In this document: positions 16,437 through 25,740 of the stretch, piece after piece
Layout of the letters: each line of letters opens with the position of its first letter
Numbering within the stretch: the first letter of the stretch is position 1
NCBI RefSeq assembly: GCF_030718085.1
Contig: NZ_JAVAJF010000001.1
Span: 2,108,001-2,172,000 of the forward strand
Source of the DNA: Marinobacter sp. MDS2
GTDB taxonomy: Bacteria; Pseudomonadota; Gammaproteobacteria; Pseudomonadales; Oleiphilaceae
DNA length: 64,000 nucleotides
Direction of reading: 5' to 3'
Notes under the pieces: generated by a model
What the model was told of the DNA's origin: nothing
Seen by the model: the letters and a program-made list of their open reading frames with translations, nothing else
Database searches by the model: none
Program-made: the position numbers and the translations under genes

Positions 16437-17999
16437 ATGAAAAAATTATTAGCAGCTTTTGTTGGTTCAATGGCGCTGGCGACCGCGCCTTTGGCCATGT
16501 CTGCAGAAGCAACGAAAGAACTGAAGGTGGCGTACGACTCTGATCCGGTGACTCTGGATATCCATGAACAGCTGTCGGGCGGTATTCTGCAGTTGTCACA
16601 CATGACGTTTGATCCGCTCGTGCGCTGGACAAAAGATCTGGGCTTCGAGCCGCGCCTTGCCGAAAGCTGGGAGCGTGTAGACGAAAACACCATGCGCTTT
16701 ACACTGCGCAAAGGCGTGAAGTTCCACTCCGGTAACGAGCTGACCACTGCCGATGTTCAATTCACCTTCGATCGTTTGAAGCAAAGCCAGGACTTTAAGG
16801 CGATCTTCAAGCCCTTCAGTGGCATCAAGGTGATCGATGATTACACCTTCGAGCTGATGACCTCCGAGCCCTACCCGCTGCTGCTCAATACCGCCACCTA
16901 CATCTTCCCGCTGGACAGCCAGTTCTATAGCGGTGAAACCGAAGACGGCAAAGACAAAGGTGCCATTCTCAAACACGGCAACTCTTTCGCTTCCGAAAAT
17001 CTATCGGGTACCGGGCCTTTCACGGTCGCGGATCGTCGCCAGGGCGTGCGCGTGGAGTTTGAGCGTTTCGAAGACTATTGGGATACCGAGTCGCCGGGCA
17101 ACGTAGGCAAAATTGTTCTGACACCGATCAAAGAAAACGCGACCCGCGTGTCAGCGCTGCTGTCTGGTGGTGTGGATTTCATTGCGCCGGTGCCACCCAA
17201 TGATCTGGACCGCATCAAGCGCGATCGCAACAGCGAACTGGTCACCATGAGCGGTACTCGTATCATCCTGTTCCACATGAATCAGGAGCGGGTTGAAGCG
17301 TTCAAGAACCCGAAGGTGCGCCAAGCCATCGCCTATGCCATCAACCAGGAAGGCATTGCGGCCAAAATCATGAAGGGCTTTGCCACGCCAGCGGCTCAAA
17401 TGTCGCCAGCCGGTTATCAGGGCCACAACGAAAACCTGAAGCCGCGGTTTGATGTGGCCAAAGCCAAGCAGTTGATGAAAGAAGCGGGCTATGAGGATGG
17501 CTTCACCATCACTATGATGGCGCCGAACAACCGCTACGTGAACGATGACAAAATCGCCCAGGCGGCTGCCGCGATGTTGGCTCGGATCAACATCAAGGTG
17601 GATCTGAAAACCTTGCCGAAAGCCCAGTACTGGCCGGAGTACGATAACCGTGCAGCAGACATGATGCTGATTGGCTGGCATGCCGATACCGAAGACTCTG
17701 CGAACTTCTTCGAGTTCCTGACCTTCTGTCCGGAAGCCGACTCGGGCGCGGGCCAATACAACGCCGGCAACTACTGCAACCCGGAAATCGACGCGCTGGT
17801 CCAGAAAGCCAACGTTGAAACCGACCTCGACAAGCGTGCTGCCATGTTGCAAGAAGTTGAGCAGCGCTTGTACGATGACGCCGCTTTCGTACCTTTGCAT
17901 TGGCAGGATCTGGCATGGGCAGCCAAAAAAGGCGTCAGCATTGCACCTGTACTCAACGTGATGAACTTCCCGTATCTGGGTGATCTGGTCGTTGAATAA
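16437..17999 (+). CDS. Periplasmic peptide-binding protein of an ABC transporter (SBP family 5)
   Basis: A ~520-residue extracytoplasmic solute-binding protein of the DppA/OppA family. Residues 1-24 form a Sec signal peptide (MKKLLAAFVGSMALA..., cleavage after AMSA). The conserved features LKVAYDSDPVTLDIHE, PRLAESWE, LRKGVKFHSG and ADVQFTFDRLK follow. ATG 16437 is preferred over an in-frame ATG at 16419 because the signal peptide starts there. It heads a five-protein operon: this protein, two permeases, two ATPases, then a dipeptidase. That context points to uptake of di- or oligopeptides, though glutathione-type ligands are possible. Confidence 0.9.
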   Translation: MKKLLAAFVGSMALATAPLAMSAEATKELKVAYDSDPVTLDIHEQLSGGILQLSHMTFDPLVRWTKDLGFEPRLAESWERVDENTMRFTLRKGVKFHSGNELTTADVQFTFDRLKQSQDFKAIFKPFSGIKVIDDYTFELMTSEPYPLLLNTATYIFPLDSQFYSGETEDGKDKGAILKHGNSFASENLSGTGPFTVADRRQGVRVEFERFEDYWDTESPGNVGKIVLTPIKENATRVSALLSGGVDFIAPVPPNDLDRIKRDRNSELVTMSGTRIILFHMNQERVEAFKNPKVRQAIAYAINQEGIAAKIMKGFATPAAQMSPAGYQGHNENLKPRFDVAKAKQLMKEAGYEDGFTITMMAPNNRYVNDDKIAQAAAAMLARINIKVDLKTLPKAQYWPEYDNRAADMMLIGWHADTEDSANFFEFLTFCPEADSGAGQYNAGNYCNPEIDALVQKANVETDLDKRAAMLQEVEQRLYDDAAFVPLHWQDLAWAAKKGVSIAPVLNVMNFPYLGDLVVE

Positions 18000-18023
18000 C
18001 AGGCACTAGTTCCTGTCCTCAAA

Positions 18024-18048
18024 CCCCTCTCCCGCAATGGGGGAGGGG
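18024..18048. repeat. GC-rich hairpin between the binding-protein and permease genes
   Basis: CCCCTCTCCC (18024-18033) pairs with GGGGGAGGGG (18039-18048) across GCAAT, using one G-U pair in RNA. Two ACTAGT hexamers flank it (18005-18010, 18052-18057). Such hairpins after a binding-protein gene usually protect the upstream mRNA and lower permease expression. The sequence could also belong to a dispersed repeat family. Confidence 0.6.
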
Positions 18049-18079
18049 TAAACTAGTACTCACCAACGGTAAAACCCTC

Positions 18080-19129
18080 ATGCTAGCTTTTTTAGTTCAG
18101 CGGATATCCCAGGCGTTGCTGGTTATGTTTGTAATCAGTGTGATCGCCTTTGCCATACAGGATGGCCTCGGGGACCCGCTTCAGGAAATGGTGGGCATGT
18201 CCGTTTCTGAAGAAGAGCGGGAAGCCATTCGAGAAGAGTTGGGGTTGAACGATCCCTTTCTGGTCCAGTATTTCCGGTTTGCCGGAAAAGCCATTCAAGG
18301 CGACCTTGGCAACTCTTATTTTTACAGCAAGCCAGCGCTCGAGGTGATTGCAGAGCACTTGCCAGCAACCCTTGAGTTGGTCATTGGCGCCAGTTTGATC
18401 ATCATATTTTTATCGGTTCCGATCGGCGTTTATTCGGCTATCCGGCCACAGGCATGGCTGTCCAAATTCTTTATGGGCGTGAGCACGGTGGGTATCTCGA
18501 TACCGGTGTTCCTCACGGCTATTGTATTGATTCAGTTGTTCTCCATTGGTGTCACCGTGAACTGGTTTCCGAGCGACACCGGCTGGGGGCAATGGCTGAA
18601 TGAGCTTCTGACTACCGAAGGCGGTTTGCCGTCCTACGGTCGTGGCGATGATCTTGTTCACCTGTTCGGCACTTGGGAGTCCGGGTTGTTTACGCGCGAA
18701 GGCTTGGCGCATCTGTTGCTGCCGTGTATCTCGCTGGCCTCGATCATGTTGCCGTTGTTTATCCGCCTGATCCGCGCGGAAATGATGGAAGTGCTGCAGA
18801 GCGACTACATCCGTTTTGCCCGAGCCAAAGGCTTGAGTGCCGGCCGAATTAACTTCCTTCATGCCTTGAAGAACACCATGCTGCCAGTGATCACCGTTGG
18901 CGGGGTTCAGATTGGCATTATGGTGGCCTACACGATTCTGACCGAGACAGTGTTCCAGTGGCCCGGATTAGGATTGATGTTCCTGGAAGCCATCACCCGC
19001 AGTGACATCCCGTTGATTGTGGCTTACCTGATGGTGGTAGGCCTGATCTTTGTGATTACCAACACACTGGTGGATTTGATCTACGGATTGGTCAACCCCA
19101 CCGTCAAACTGGCAGGTAAGAAAGCATGA
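18080..19129 (+). CDS. ABC transporter permease, DppB/OppB type
   Basis: A 349-residue inner-membrane permease with an N-terminal helix (residues ~8-30), the periplasmic loop usual for DppB proteins, and five further helices. The EAA-like cytoplasmic loop that contacts the ATPases is visible as DYIRFARAKGLSAGRINFLHALKNTMLP. It follows the binding-protein gene after the 18024 hairpin, and its end overlaps the next permease gene by 4 bp (ATGA). Confidence 0.92.
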   Translation: MLAFLVQRISQALLVMFVISVIAFAIQDGLGDPLQEMVGMSVSEEEREAIREELGLNDPFLVQYFRFAGKAIQGDLGNSYFYSKPALEVIAEHLPATLELVIGASLIIIFLSVPIGVYSAIRPQAWLSKFFMGVSTVGISIPVFLTAIVLIQLFSIGVTVNWFPSDTGWGQWLNELLTTEGGLPSYGRGDDLVHLFGTWESGLFTREGLAHLLLPCISLASIMLPLFIRLIRAEMMEVLQSDYIRFARAKGLSAGRINFLHALKNTMLPVITVGGVQIGIMVAYTILTETVFQWPGLGLMFLEAITRSDIPLIVAYLMVVGLIFVITNTLVDLIYGLVNPTVKLAGKKA

Positions 19130-20058
19130 CAACGGCAACGGTTTCCCGCTGGGACCGCTTCCGCGAGTCCTTTTTCTGGTACAGCTTCAAGCGCGATAAA
19201 GTGGCGATTCTCAGCTTTGTTGTCTTGTTGCTGATGGTGTTGGCGGCGGTGTTTGCGCCTATGCTGGCGCCCGCTGATCCCTACGATCTGGCGCAGATCG
19301 ACATCATGAATTCCGAGTTGCCCCCGGCCGGGCTGGATGGCGCTGATCCGGCTTTCCCGCTCGGTACCGATGCTCAGGGGCGCGATCTGCTCTCCACCAT
19401 TTTATACGGTACCCGGGTGTCGTTGATGATTGGTTTCGGCGCTGTCTTGCTGCAGTCGATTCTGGGTGTGCTGTTCGGCCTGATGGCCGGCTACCTGGGC
19501 GGCAAAGTCGATGCCGTGCTGATGCGCATTGCGGATGTGCAGCTGTCGTTTTCTACTCTGATGGTTGCCATCATTGTGGGGGCCGTTTTCAAAGCCAGTT
19601 TCGGCAACCTGATGTTCGGGGAAATTGCCATTTACATGCTGATCTTCATCATCGGTGTGGCCGAATGGCCACAGATCGCCCGTACCGTGCGCGCCTCGGT
19701 GCTGGCGGAGAAGAAGAAAGAATATGTGGATGCCGCCAAGGTCATGGGCTTTGGCACGCCGCGCATTATGTTCCGCCATATTTTGCCTAATACGCTGTCG
19801 CCGATTTTCGTCATTGGCACCGTGCAGATCGCCAACGCCATCATTTCAGAAGCGGCGTTGTCGTTTCTGGGCTTGGGGATGCCGGAAACCCAGCCGTCGT
19901 TGGGCTCTTTGATTAAATCCGGCTTTGATTACATTCAGAGCGGCTCCTGGTGGATCACCTTGATCCCGGGTCTGGTGCTGGTGGTGCTCGTGCTGGTCAT
20001 CAACCTGTTGGGTGACTGGTTGCGGGATGTGATGAACCCACGGCTGTATAAGGGGTAA
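19126..20058 (+). CDS. ABC transporter permease, DppC/OppC type
   Basis: A 310-residue permease, the second half of the membrane channel. It shows the OppC_N region (FKRDKVAILSFVVLLLM), the LGTDAQGRDLLSTILYG motif characteristic of DppC/OppC, and the EAA loop EYVDAAKVMGFGTPRIMFRHILPN. Six hydrophobic segments are apparent. The ATGA overlap with the upstream permease and a 4-bp gap before the next ATPase gene show operon organisation. Confidence 0.92.
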   Translation: MTTATVSRWDRFRESFFWYSFKRDKVAILSFVVLLLMVLAAVFAPMLAPADPYDLAQIDIMNSELPPAGLDGADPAFPLGTDAQGRDLLSTILYGTRVSLMIGFGAVLLQSILGVLFGLMAGYLGGKVDAVLMRIADVQLSFSTLMVAIIVGAVFKASFGNLMFGEIAIYMLIFIIGVAEWPQIARTVRASVLAEKKKEYVDAAKVMGFGTPRIMFRHILPNTLSPIFVIGTVQIANAIISEAALSFLGLGMPETQPSLGSLIKSGFDYIQSGSWWITLIPGLVLVVLVLVINLLGDWLRDVMNPRLYKG

Positions 20059-20062
20059 CGCC

Positions 20063-21061
20063 ATGGCACTGTTGGAAGTAAAAAATCTGGATGTACGTTT
20101 TGCGGTGCGTGGCGGCGATTTAACAGCTTTGCGCGGCATCAGTTTCAGCCTGGATAAAGGTGAGCGGCTAGGTTTGGTGGGGGAGTCTGGCGCTGGTAAA
20201 TCAGTGGCGGCTTTCTCCATCCTGAACCTCATCGCCAAGCCGGGTTACATCGCCGGTGGTCAAATCCTGTTTGAAGGCAAAGACCTGGCCGCCATGAGCG
20301 AACGCGAGTTGCGCAAGATTCGGGGCAACCGCATCGCGATGATTTTTCAGGACCCGATGATGACCCTGAACCCGGTGCTCACCATTGGCACGCAAATGGT
20401 TGAGGCCATTCTGGCACACCGGAAAATCAGCAAAAAAGAAGCTCGTGCGATTGCCCTGGACCGGCTTCAAAAAGTGCAGATTCCTTCGCCCGAGAAGCGG
20501 TTGGATCAGTACCCCCATGAGTTGTCTGGCGGCATGCGCCAGCGGGTGATCATTGCCATCGCCCTGTTGCTGGATCCGGAAGTCATTATCGCGGATGAGC
20601 CAACTACGGCGCTGGATGTCACCATTCAGGCCGAAATCATGGATTTGCTGCTTAACCTGTGTGAGCAGGAAAATGTTGCGCTGATGCTGATTACCCACGA
20701 TCTGGGTGTGGTGTCTCAGGTAACTCAGCGGATGCTGGTGATGTACTCCGGCCGTATTATTGAACAGGGTCCGACTCGAGCAATTATCGACAACGCCCAG
20801 CACCCATACACGGTTGGCCTGATCAACGCCTTGCCGCAGATGGGTGAGCCGGGCGCCAGACTGTTCCAGATTCCCGGCTCTATGCCGTCTCTGAAAAACG
20901 TTCCCACCGGTTGCCCGTTCCACCCCCGCTGTGAATATGCAACGGACGAGTGTCGTCAAGCCATGCCGGACTATGTGCATGCCGGGCAAGTAGATGTGGC
21001 GTGTTTTGAAGTCAGCAAACGGATTGAACAGGAGAAGCACATGCAGGAGGAGCGCCCATGA
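20063..21061 (+). CDS. ABC transporter ATP-binding protein, DppD/OppD type
   Basis: A 332-residue ATPase with Walker A GESGAGKS (~residues 39-46), signature LSGGMRQRV, Walker [14 protein letters not shown] and the H-loop THD. The C-terminal oligopeptide-transporter extension contains CPFHPRC and further cysteines, a motif that in several DppD/OppD-type proteins binds an Fe-S cluster. It pairs with the following ATPase, overlapping its start by 4 bp. Confidence 0.93.
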   Translation: MALLEVKNLDVRFAVRGGDLTALRGISFSLDKGERLGLVGESGAGKSVAAFSILNLIAKPGYIAGGQILFEGKDLAAMSERELRKIRGNRIAMIFQDPMMTLNPVLTIGTQMVEAILAHRKISKKEARAIALDRLQKVQIPSPEKRLDQYPHELSGGMRQRVIIAIALLLDPEVIIADEPTTALDVTIQAEIMDLLLNLCEQENVALMLITHDLGVVSQVTQRMLVMYSGRIIEQGPTRAIIDNAQHPYTVGLINALPQMGEPGARLFQIPGSMPSLKNVPTGCPFHPRCEYATDECRQAMPDYVHAGQVDVACFEVSKRIEQEKHMQEERP

Positions 21062-22068
21062 CCTCCCCCTTGGTTGACATTCGTGGCTTGGAAAAAGAGT
21101 TCGATCTGTCCGGCAGTTTGCTGGAGCAAATCACCTTCAAAGACGGTCGCTTCCAGCGCAAACAGGAAGCCGTTCACGCCATCAACGGCGTCGATCTGCA
21201 GGTACAGAAAGGTGAAGCCCTGTGCGTGGTGGGTGAATCCGGTTGCGGCAAATCGACGGTGGCCCGCACCGTGATGGGGCTGTTGTCGCCCTCCGCTGGC
21301 GAGATCCACTACGATGGCCAGCGCATTGATAACCTGAAAGGGCGAGATGCGCTGCCCTATCGGCGAAAAATGCAGATGATCTTCCAGAACCCTTATGCGT
21401 CGTTGAACCCGCGCATGACCATTCAGCAAACGCTGGAAGAGCCAGTGCGCTTTCACCAGCCGGATTTGTCCCAGAGTGAAGTGCGCGCGAAGGTGCAAGA
21501 TGTGATGCAATCGGTCGGGATTGACCCCGATTGGGGCGCGCGCTTCGGTCATGAATTCTCCGGCGGTCAGCGCCAGCGCATCGCCATTGCTCGAGCGCTT
21601 GCGGTAGACCCAGAGTTTATCGTGGCCGATGAGCCGATCTCCGCGCTGGATGTGTCCATTCAGGCGCAGGTACTGAACCTGATGATGGAAGCGCAGGAAA
21701 CCCGCAACCTGACCTATCTGTTCATCACCCACGACTTGGCGGTGGTCGAGCACTTCGGTACCCGGGTGGCGGTGATGTATCTGGGGCGGGTGTGTGAGCT
21801 GGCGGACACGAAGTCCTTGTTCGCTACCCCTCGGCATCCGTACACGCAGGCATTGCTGTCAGCGATTCCTCGTCTGGAAGATGAACGGCCCAATTACATT
21901 CGACTGCAAGGTGAAGTGCCAACGCCGGTTAATTTGCCGTCAGGGTGTGTTTTCCACGGCCGCTGCCCCCACGCCAACGAACGCTGCCGCACCGAGGTGC
22001 CGAAGTTGATCGCCACCGATGCCAATGTGCAGGTGGCTTGCCACGGGGTGGAAGAAGGGCGGCTGTAA
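21058..22068 (+). CDS. ABC transporter ATP-binding protein, DppF/OppF type
   Basis: A 336-residue ATPase: Walker A GESGCGKST, signature FSGGQRQRI, Walker B FIVADEPISALDV, H-loop THDL, and the OppF-type C-terminal domain with CVFHGRCPHANERC. Together with the preceding ATPase it would power the heterodimeric peptide importer. It is followed after ~70 bp by the M24 peptidase gene. Confidence 0.93.
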   Translation: MTSPLVDIRGLEKEFDLSGSLLEQITFKDGRFQRKQEAVHAINGVDLQVQKGEALCVVGESGCGKSTVARTVMGLLSPSAGEIHYDGQRIDNLKGRDALPYRRKMQMIFQNPYASLNPRMTIQQTLEEPVRFHQPDLSQSEVRAKVQDVMQSVGIDPDWGARFGHEFSGGQRQRIAIARALAVDPEFIVADEPISALDVSIQAQVLNLMMEAQETRNLTYLFITHDLAVVEHFGTRVAVMYLGRVCELADTKSLFATPRHPYTQALLSAIPRLEDERPNYIRLQGEVPTPVNLPSGCVFHGRCPHANERCRTEVPKLIATDANVQVACHGVEEGRL

Positions 22069-22139
22069 CAAGCCAAGGCAAACCAGGAAGACAGCAGGGA
22101 GGCTTTTCTTCAACGACACCAACTGAACAGGAACCCGAG

Positions 22140-23432
22140 ATGCCGGACACCGATTTGCTGATGCTTCAGCGCGATCACATCAAAACGCTTCAGACTCGAT
22201 ACCAGACCGCCATGGCGGATCAAGGGTATGACGGGTTGTTGATCAGCTCCGGTGCGTCGCCCCTGCAATACGGTGACGATCAGGGTTGGGCGTTTCAGGG
22301 CTATGGCCCGTTCCTGCACTGGACGGGGTTGGCGGGGTTTGAACACGCCTGGCTACTGATTCGGCCCGGGCGCAAGCCGCTGTTGTCGTTGTATCAGCCG
22401 GTGGACTTCTGGCATGCAACACTGGAGCTGACTCCGGAGCCCTGGCACGCAGAGGTCGAACTGACATACAGCGACCGCCGCGCAGCACCCGACCTGGAGG
22501 GCGTGAACGCATTAGCGGTTATCGGTGACCCCAACCTGCTGGCCGGGCTGCCCGGCAGTCACAACCCGGATGCGTTGTGCGCCGCGCTGGATGAAACCCG
22601 AATCCATAAAACCCCCTACGAAATAGCCTGTTTGGCAAAGGCCAACGTGTTAGCCGTGGCAGGCCATCGCGCGGCTCGGGATGCGTTTCTGGCGGGCGCC
22701 AGCGAATTTGATGTCAGTCTGGCCTATCAGCAGGCCACACGGCAGCGGGAAGCTGAAGCGCCGTATCACAGCATTATCGGTATCAACGAGCACGCGGGCA
22801 CTTTGCACTATCAATACTACGACACCGCAACGCCGGTGAAATCCCGCAGCCTGTTGATCGATGCCGGTGTGCGTTACCGGGGCTATTGTTCTGATATAAC
22901 CCGCACAACGCCCGGTTTGGAGGAAGGGCGCTTTGCCGCTTTGGTGCACGGGCTTGAGCAGCTGCAGTTCCGGCTGTGTGACATGGTGGCCCCGGGCGTG
23001 GACTATGTGGATATCCATCGCCGGACCCACCAGGGCATTGCCGCGCTTCTGAATGCTGCGGGTCTGGTGACCGGGTTGAGCGACGAAGATATGGTGGCCG
23101 AAGGCATCACCCGAGCCTTCTTCCCCCACGGTATTGGGCACTTCCTCGGTGCTCAGGTGCACGATGTGGGCGGCAAACCGGTCCCGCCACCGGAGGATGC
23201 TCCGTTCCTGCGCATGACTCGAACGTTGGAGCCGGGCATGGTGGTGACCATCGAGCCCGGGTTGTATTTCATCCCGTCGCTACTGGAGCCGATATTGGCC
23301 GGCCCTCTCGGAGAGCACCTGAATCGCGAGCGGATAGAAGAATTGCAGGGCTGCGGTGGCATCCGCATTGAAGACAATGTGGTGGTGACGGAGACGGGGA
23401 ATCGTAACCTGACCCGCGAGGCCGAATCGTAG
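22140..23432 (+). CDS. pepQ: Xaa-Pro dipeptidase (PepQ-like, peptidase family M24)
   Basis: A ~430-residue metallopeptidase that would hydrolyse Xaa-Pro dipeptides in the cytoplasm. The pita-bread fold ligands are visible in order: Asp in LLIDAGVRYRG, Asp in GYCSDITRTTPG, His in FFPHGIGHFLG, Glu in VTIEPGLYF and Glu in GIRIEDNVVV, as expected for a dinuclear (Mn) site. Its AMP-like N-terminal domain occupies ~1-165. ATG 22140 is preceded by AGGAACCCGAG; the frame is open upstream but overlaps the transporter gene. Its place at the end of a peptide ABC operon suggests imported peptides are processed directly. Confidence 0.88.
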   Translation: MPDTDLLMLQRDHIKTLQTRYQTAMADQGYDGLLISSGASPLQYGDDQGWAFQGYGPFLHWTGLAGFEHAWLLIRPGRKPLLSLYQPVDFWHATLELTPEPWHAEVELTYSDRRAAPDLEGVNALAVIGDPNLLAGLPGSHNPDALCAALDETRIHKTPYEIACLAKANVLAVAGHRAARDAFLAGASEFDVSLAYQQATRQREAEAPYHSIIGINEHAGTLHYQYYDTATPVKSRSLLIDAGVRYRGYCSDITRTTPGLEEGRFAALVHGLEQLQFRLCDMVAPGVDYVDIHRRTHQGIAALLNAAGLVTGLSDEDMVAEGITRAFFPHGIGHFLGAQVHDVGGKPVPPPEDAPFLRMTRTLEPGMVVTIEPGLYFIPSLLEPILAGPLGEHLNRERIEELQGCGGIRIEDNVVVTETGNRNLTREAES

Positions 23433-23485
23433 TTTTGTTTGTTGCGCAAAAATAACGCAGCCGGGGTTGCAATCGGGGATGTGAA

Positions 23486-23500
23486 TGACAATAATTATCA
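23486..23500. promoter_or_regulatory. Fur box upstream of bfd
   Basis: TGACAATAATTATCA differs at one position from the palindromic Fur core TGATAATNATTATCA. It ends 31 bp before the bfd start. A partly matching second site (AACATTGTTATCGTT) follows directly. This implies iron repression of bfd, as known in other bacteria. Confidence 0.8.
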
Positions 23501-23531
23501 CTAACATTGTTATCGTTAGTGAGATCCTCGT

Positions 23532-23738
23532 ATGTACGTATGCCTTTGCCACGGTGTAACAGACAGAGACATCCGTGAAGCCGCAGAAAATGGTGCTTCT
23601 TCCGTTCGCCAGTTAGGCAAAGAACTGGGTGTCGGCACCCAGTGCGGCCGTTGCGCCAGCATGGCCCGCAGTATATTGAAAGAGGCCCGCTCTTCAGACT
23701 ATCTGGCGATGGCCAACCTGCTGGCGACCCCCGCCTGA
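23532..23738 (+). CDS. bfd: Bacterioferritin-associated ferredoxin Bfd
   Basis: A 68-residue [2Fe-2S] protein. The cluster ligands follow the Bfd pattern C-x-C ... C-x2-C: Cys4, Cys6, Cys38 and Cys41. Bfd docks on bacterioferritin and passes electrons through its haem to reduce and release stored iron. Length is typical. It is preceded by a strong Fur box and followed by bfr, its partner, 151 bp downstream, so it should be induced when iron is scarce. Confidence 0.95.
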   Translation: MYVCLCHGVTDRDIREAAENGASSVRQLGKELGVGTQCGRCASMARSILKEARSSDYLAMANLLATPA

Positions 23739-23748
23739 CGGGTTTTTT
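23727..23748 (+). terminator. Small hairpin with T-run after bfd
   Basis: CCCG (23730-23733) pairs with CGGG (23739-23742), directly followed by six T residues. The stem is short and overlaps the bfd stop codon. If it works, it would uncouple bfd from bfr, in keeping with their opposite iron regulation in other species. Confidence 0.4.
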
Positions 23749-23889
23749 CCCTCTCCGATTTAGAAAACTGCGCTAACACGCTATCCTTGTCTGGTGAAAT
23801 GCGAATTCGGCAAGAATTCGCTGAACCCGAACCAGCCGCTGGTCATCGTTTACAGCTTGAAACGGCCGCGGAGATCAAGGAGCGCTGCA

Positions 23890-24366
23890 ATGAAAGGTGA
23901 TAAGAAAGTCATCCAGTACCTGAACAAGGTACTCGCCAACGAACTGACGGCCATCAACCAGTATTTCCTGCATTCACGCATGTACAAAGACTGGGGCATC
24001 ACCAAACTCGCCGCCAAAGAATACGAAGAATCCATCGATGAAATGAAGCACGCCGATCAGCTGATCGAGCGCATTTTGTTCCTCGAAGGCCTGCCCAACC
24101 TGCAAGACCTGAACAAGCTTCTTATTGGTGAGCATGTGCAGGAAATGATCGAATGCGATCTGAAAATCGAACACATGGCCCACGTGGATCTGAAAGAAGC
24201 CATCGCCTACTGCGAACAGGTGAACGATTACACCACCCGTCAGCTGTTCCGCAGCATTCTGGACAGCGAAGAAGAACACATCGACTGGCTGGAAACCCAG
24301 CTGGAAATGATCAAACAGATGGGCATCCAGAACTACATTCAGCTACAGTCATCCGCAGCGGAGTAA
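23890..24366 (+). CDS. bfr: Bacterioferritin (haem-binding ferritin)
   Basis: A 158-residue iron-storage subunit that forms 24-mer shells. The ferroxidase ligands Glu18, Glu51 and His54 fall at the canonical positions, and Met52, the axial haem ligand between two subunits, is present, so this is a haem-containing bacterioferritin rather than a plain ferritin. The later ligands are in [10 protein letters not shown] and [13 protein letters not shown] 23890 follows AAGGAG. The frame is open further upstream, but that part resembles no bacterioferritin. Confidence 0.96.
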   Translation: MKGDKKVIQYLNKVLANELTAINQYFLHSRMYKDWGITKLAAKEYEESIDEMKHADQLIERILFLEGLPNLQDLNKLLIGEHVQEMIECDLKIEHMAHVDLKEAIAYCEQVNDYTTRQLFRSILDSEEEHIDWLETQLEMIKQMGIQNYIQLQSSAAE

Positions 24367-24375
24367 TTACTTACA

Positions 24376-25728
24376 ATGGATCTGTCTTGCTTTAAGGCCT
24401 ATGACCTGCGCGGCAGTGTGCCGGACCAACTGAACCCGACCCTGGCCGAGAAAATCGGCCGGGCGTATGTGGAAATTACCGGCGCGAAAAAGGTCATCGT
24501 CGGATACGACATCCGTTTGTCCAGCCCGGAAATTGCCGAAGCTCTGAGCTCCGGCCTGATGGCTGCCGGTGCCGACGTGCTCGACATCGGCTTGTGCGGC
24601 ACCGAGTACGTGTACTTCGCGACCAGCCATTACCGCGCAGACGGCGGCATCATGGTCACCGCGAGCCACAACCCCAAGCACCACAACGGCATGAAAATGG
24701 TGGGGCCGGAATCCCGCCCGATCAGTTCGGACAACGGGCTGAACGAGATCCGTGATCGGGTAAAAGAGCCGTTCGCGGATGCCCCGGTGCAAGGCAAATA
24801 CGAAACACTGGAAGTCACCAGCGCCTACATCGACCACCTGCTGGGTTACATCGACGCGGCGGCCCTGAAGCCGATGAAAATCGTCGTCAACGCCGGTAAC
24901 GGCGGCGCCGGTCTGGTGATCGACGAACTCGAAAAACACCTGCCGTTCGAGTTCATCAAAGTGCACCACCAGCCTGACGGAAACTTCCCGAACGGCGTGC
25001 CCAACCCCATCCTCGAAGAAAACCGGGCCGCCACCGCCGAAGCCGTCAAAGAACACGGCGCCGCCATGGGCATCGCCTGGGACGGCGACTACGACCGCTG
25101 CTTCTTCTTCGACGAAAACGGCCGCTTCATCGAGGGCTACTACATCGTCGGCCTGCTGGCGGATCAGTTCCTCAGAAAAACCGGCCCCGGCAGCGTCATC
25201 CACGACCCAAGACTGGTCTGGAACACCCAGGATCTGGTTGAAGCCGCCGGTGGCAAAGCCATCGAAAGTAAAACCGGCCACGCCTTCATCAAACAACGCA
25301 TGCGCGACGAAGACGCTGTGTACGGCGGCGAAATGAGCGCCCACCACTACTTCCGCGACTTCGCCTACTGCGACAGCGGCATGATCCCGTGGCTGCTGAT
25401 CGCCGAACGCCTGTGCCAGTCCGGCCAAACCCTGTCGTCCCTCATCGACGCCAGAATCGAAGCCTACCCGGCCAGCGGCGAAATCAACCGCACCATCAAC
25501 GACCCGGCAAAAGTGATCGCCGCCATCGAAGAGAAGTACTCCTTCGGTGCGAAAAGCATCAGCTTTGTTGACGGTTTGAGTATCGAATTCGACAACTGGC
25601 GCTTCAACCTGCGCATGTCGAACACCGAACCGGTGGTTCGCCTGAACGTAGAATCCCGAGCGGATATCGCCCTGATGGAAGAGAAAACCAAAGAACTGCT
25701 AGAAGGAATGGAAAGGCTGAACGCATAA
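24376..25728 (+). CDS. Phosphomannomutase/phosphoglucomutase family enzyme (ManB/CpsG-like)
   Basis: A 450-residue alpha-D-phosphohexomutase interconverting hexose 6- and 1-phosphates, probably mannose, for sugar-nucleotide and surface polysaccharide synthesis. The phosphoserine loop TASHNPKHHNG has catalytic Ser97. The metal loop AWDGDYDRCF, the sugar-binding loop VYGGEMSAHHYF and the C-terminal phosphate loop RMSNTEPVVRLN are all present. It begins 9 bp after bfr. The local codon use is notably C-rich in the second half. A long antisense frame lies across this gene and is only its shadow. Confidence 0.9.
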   Translation: MDLSCFKAYDLRGSVPDQLNPTLAEKIGRAYVEITGAKKVIVGYDIRLSSPEIAEALSSGLMAAGADVLDIGLCGTEYVYFATSHYRADGGIMVTASHNPKHHNGMKMVGPESRPISSDNGLNEIRDRVKEPFADAPVQGKYETLEVTSAYIDHLLGYIDAAALKPMKIVVNAGNGGAGLVIDELEKHLPFEFIKVHHQPDGNFPNGVPNPILEENRAATAEAVKEHGAAMGIAWDGDYDRCFFFDENGRFIEGYYIVGLLADQFLRKTGPGSVIHDPRLVWNTQDLVEAAGGKAIESKTGHAFIKQRMRDEDAVYGGEMSAHHYFRDFAYCDSGMIPWLLIAERLCQSGQTLSSLIDARIEAYPASGEINRTINDPAKVIAAIEEKYSFGAKSISFVDGLSIEFDNWRFNLRMSNTEPVVRLNVESRADIALMEEKTKELLEGMERLNA

Positions 25729-25740
25729 CAAAAGGCGTTT

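Noticed and set aside
17151..17900. 249-residue minus-strand frame across the peptide-binding protein gene
   Set aside because: Composition is that of an antisense shadow and the opposite gene is intact.
20201..21837. Long minus-strand frames across the peptide-transporter ATPase genes
   Set aside because: They are shadows of two strongly conserved ATP-binding proteins on the plus strand, with His/Gln-rich translations typical of antisense frames.
24367..25428. A 353-residue open frame antisense to the phosphomannomutase gene
   Set aside because: It mirrors the codon pattern of the mutase gene, has no family resemblance and no ribosome site. The plus-strand gene has complete catalytic motifs.
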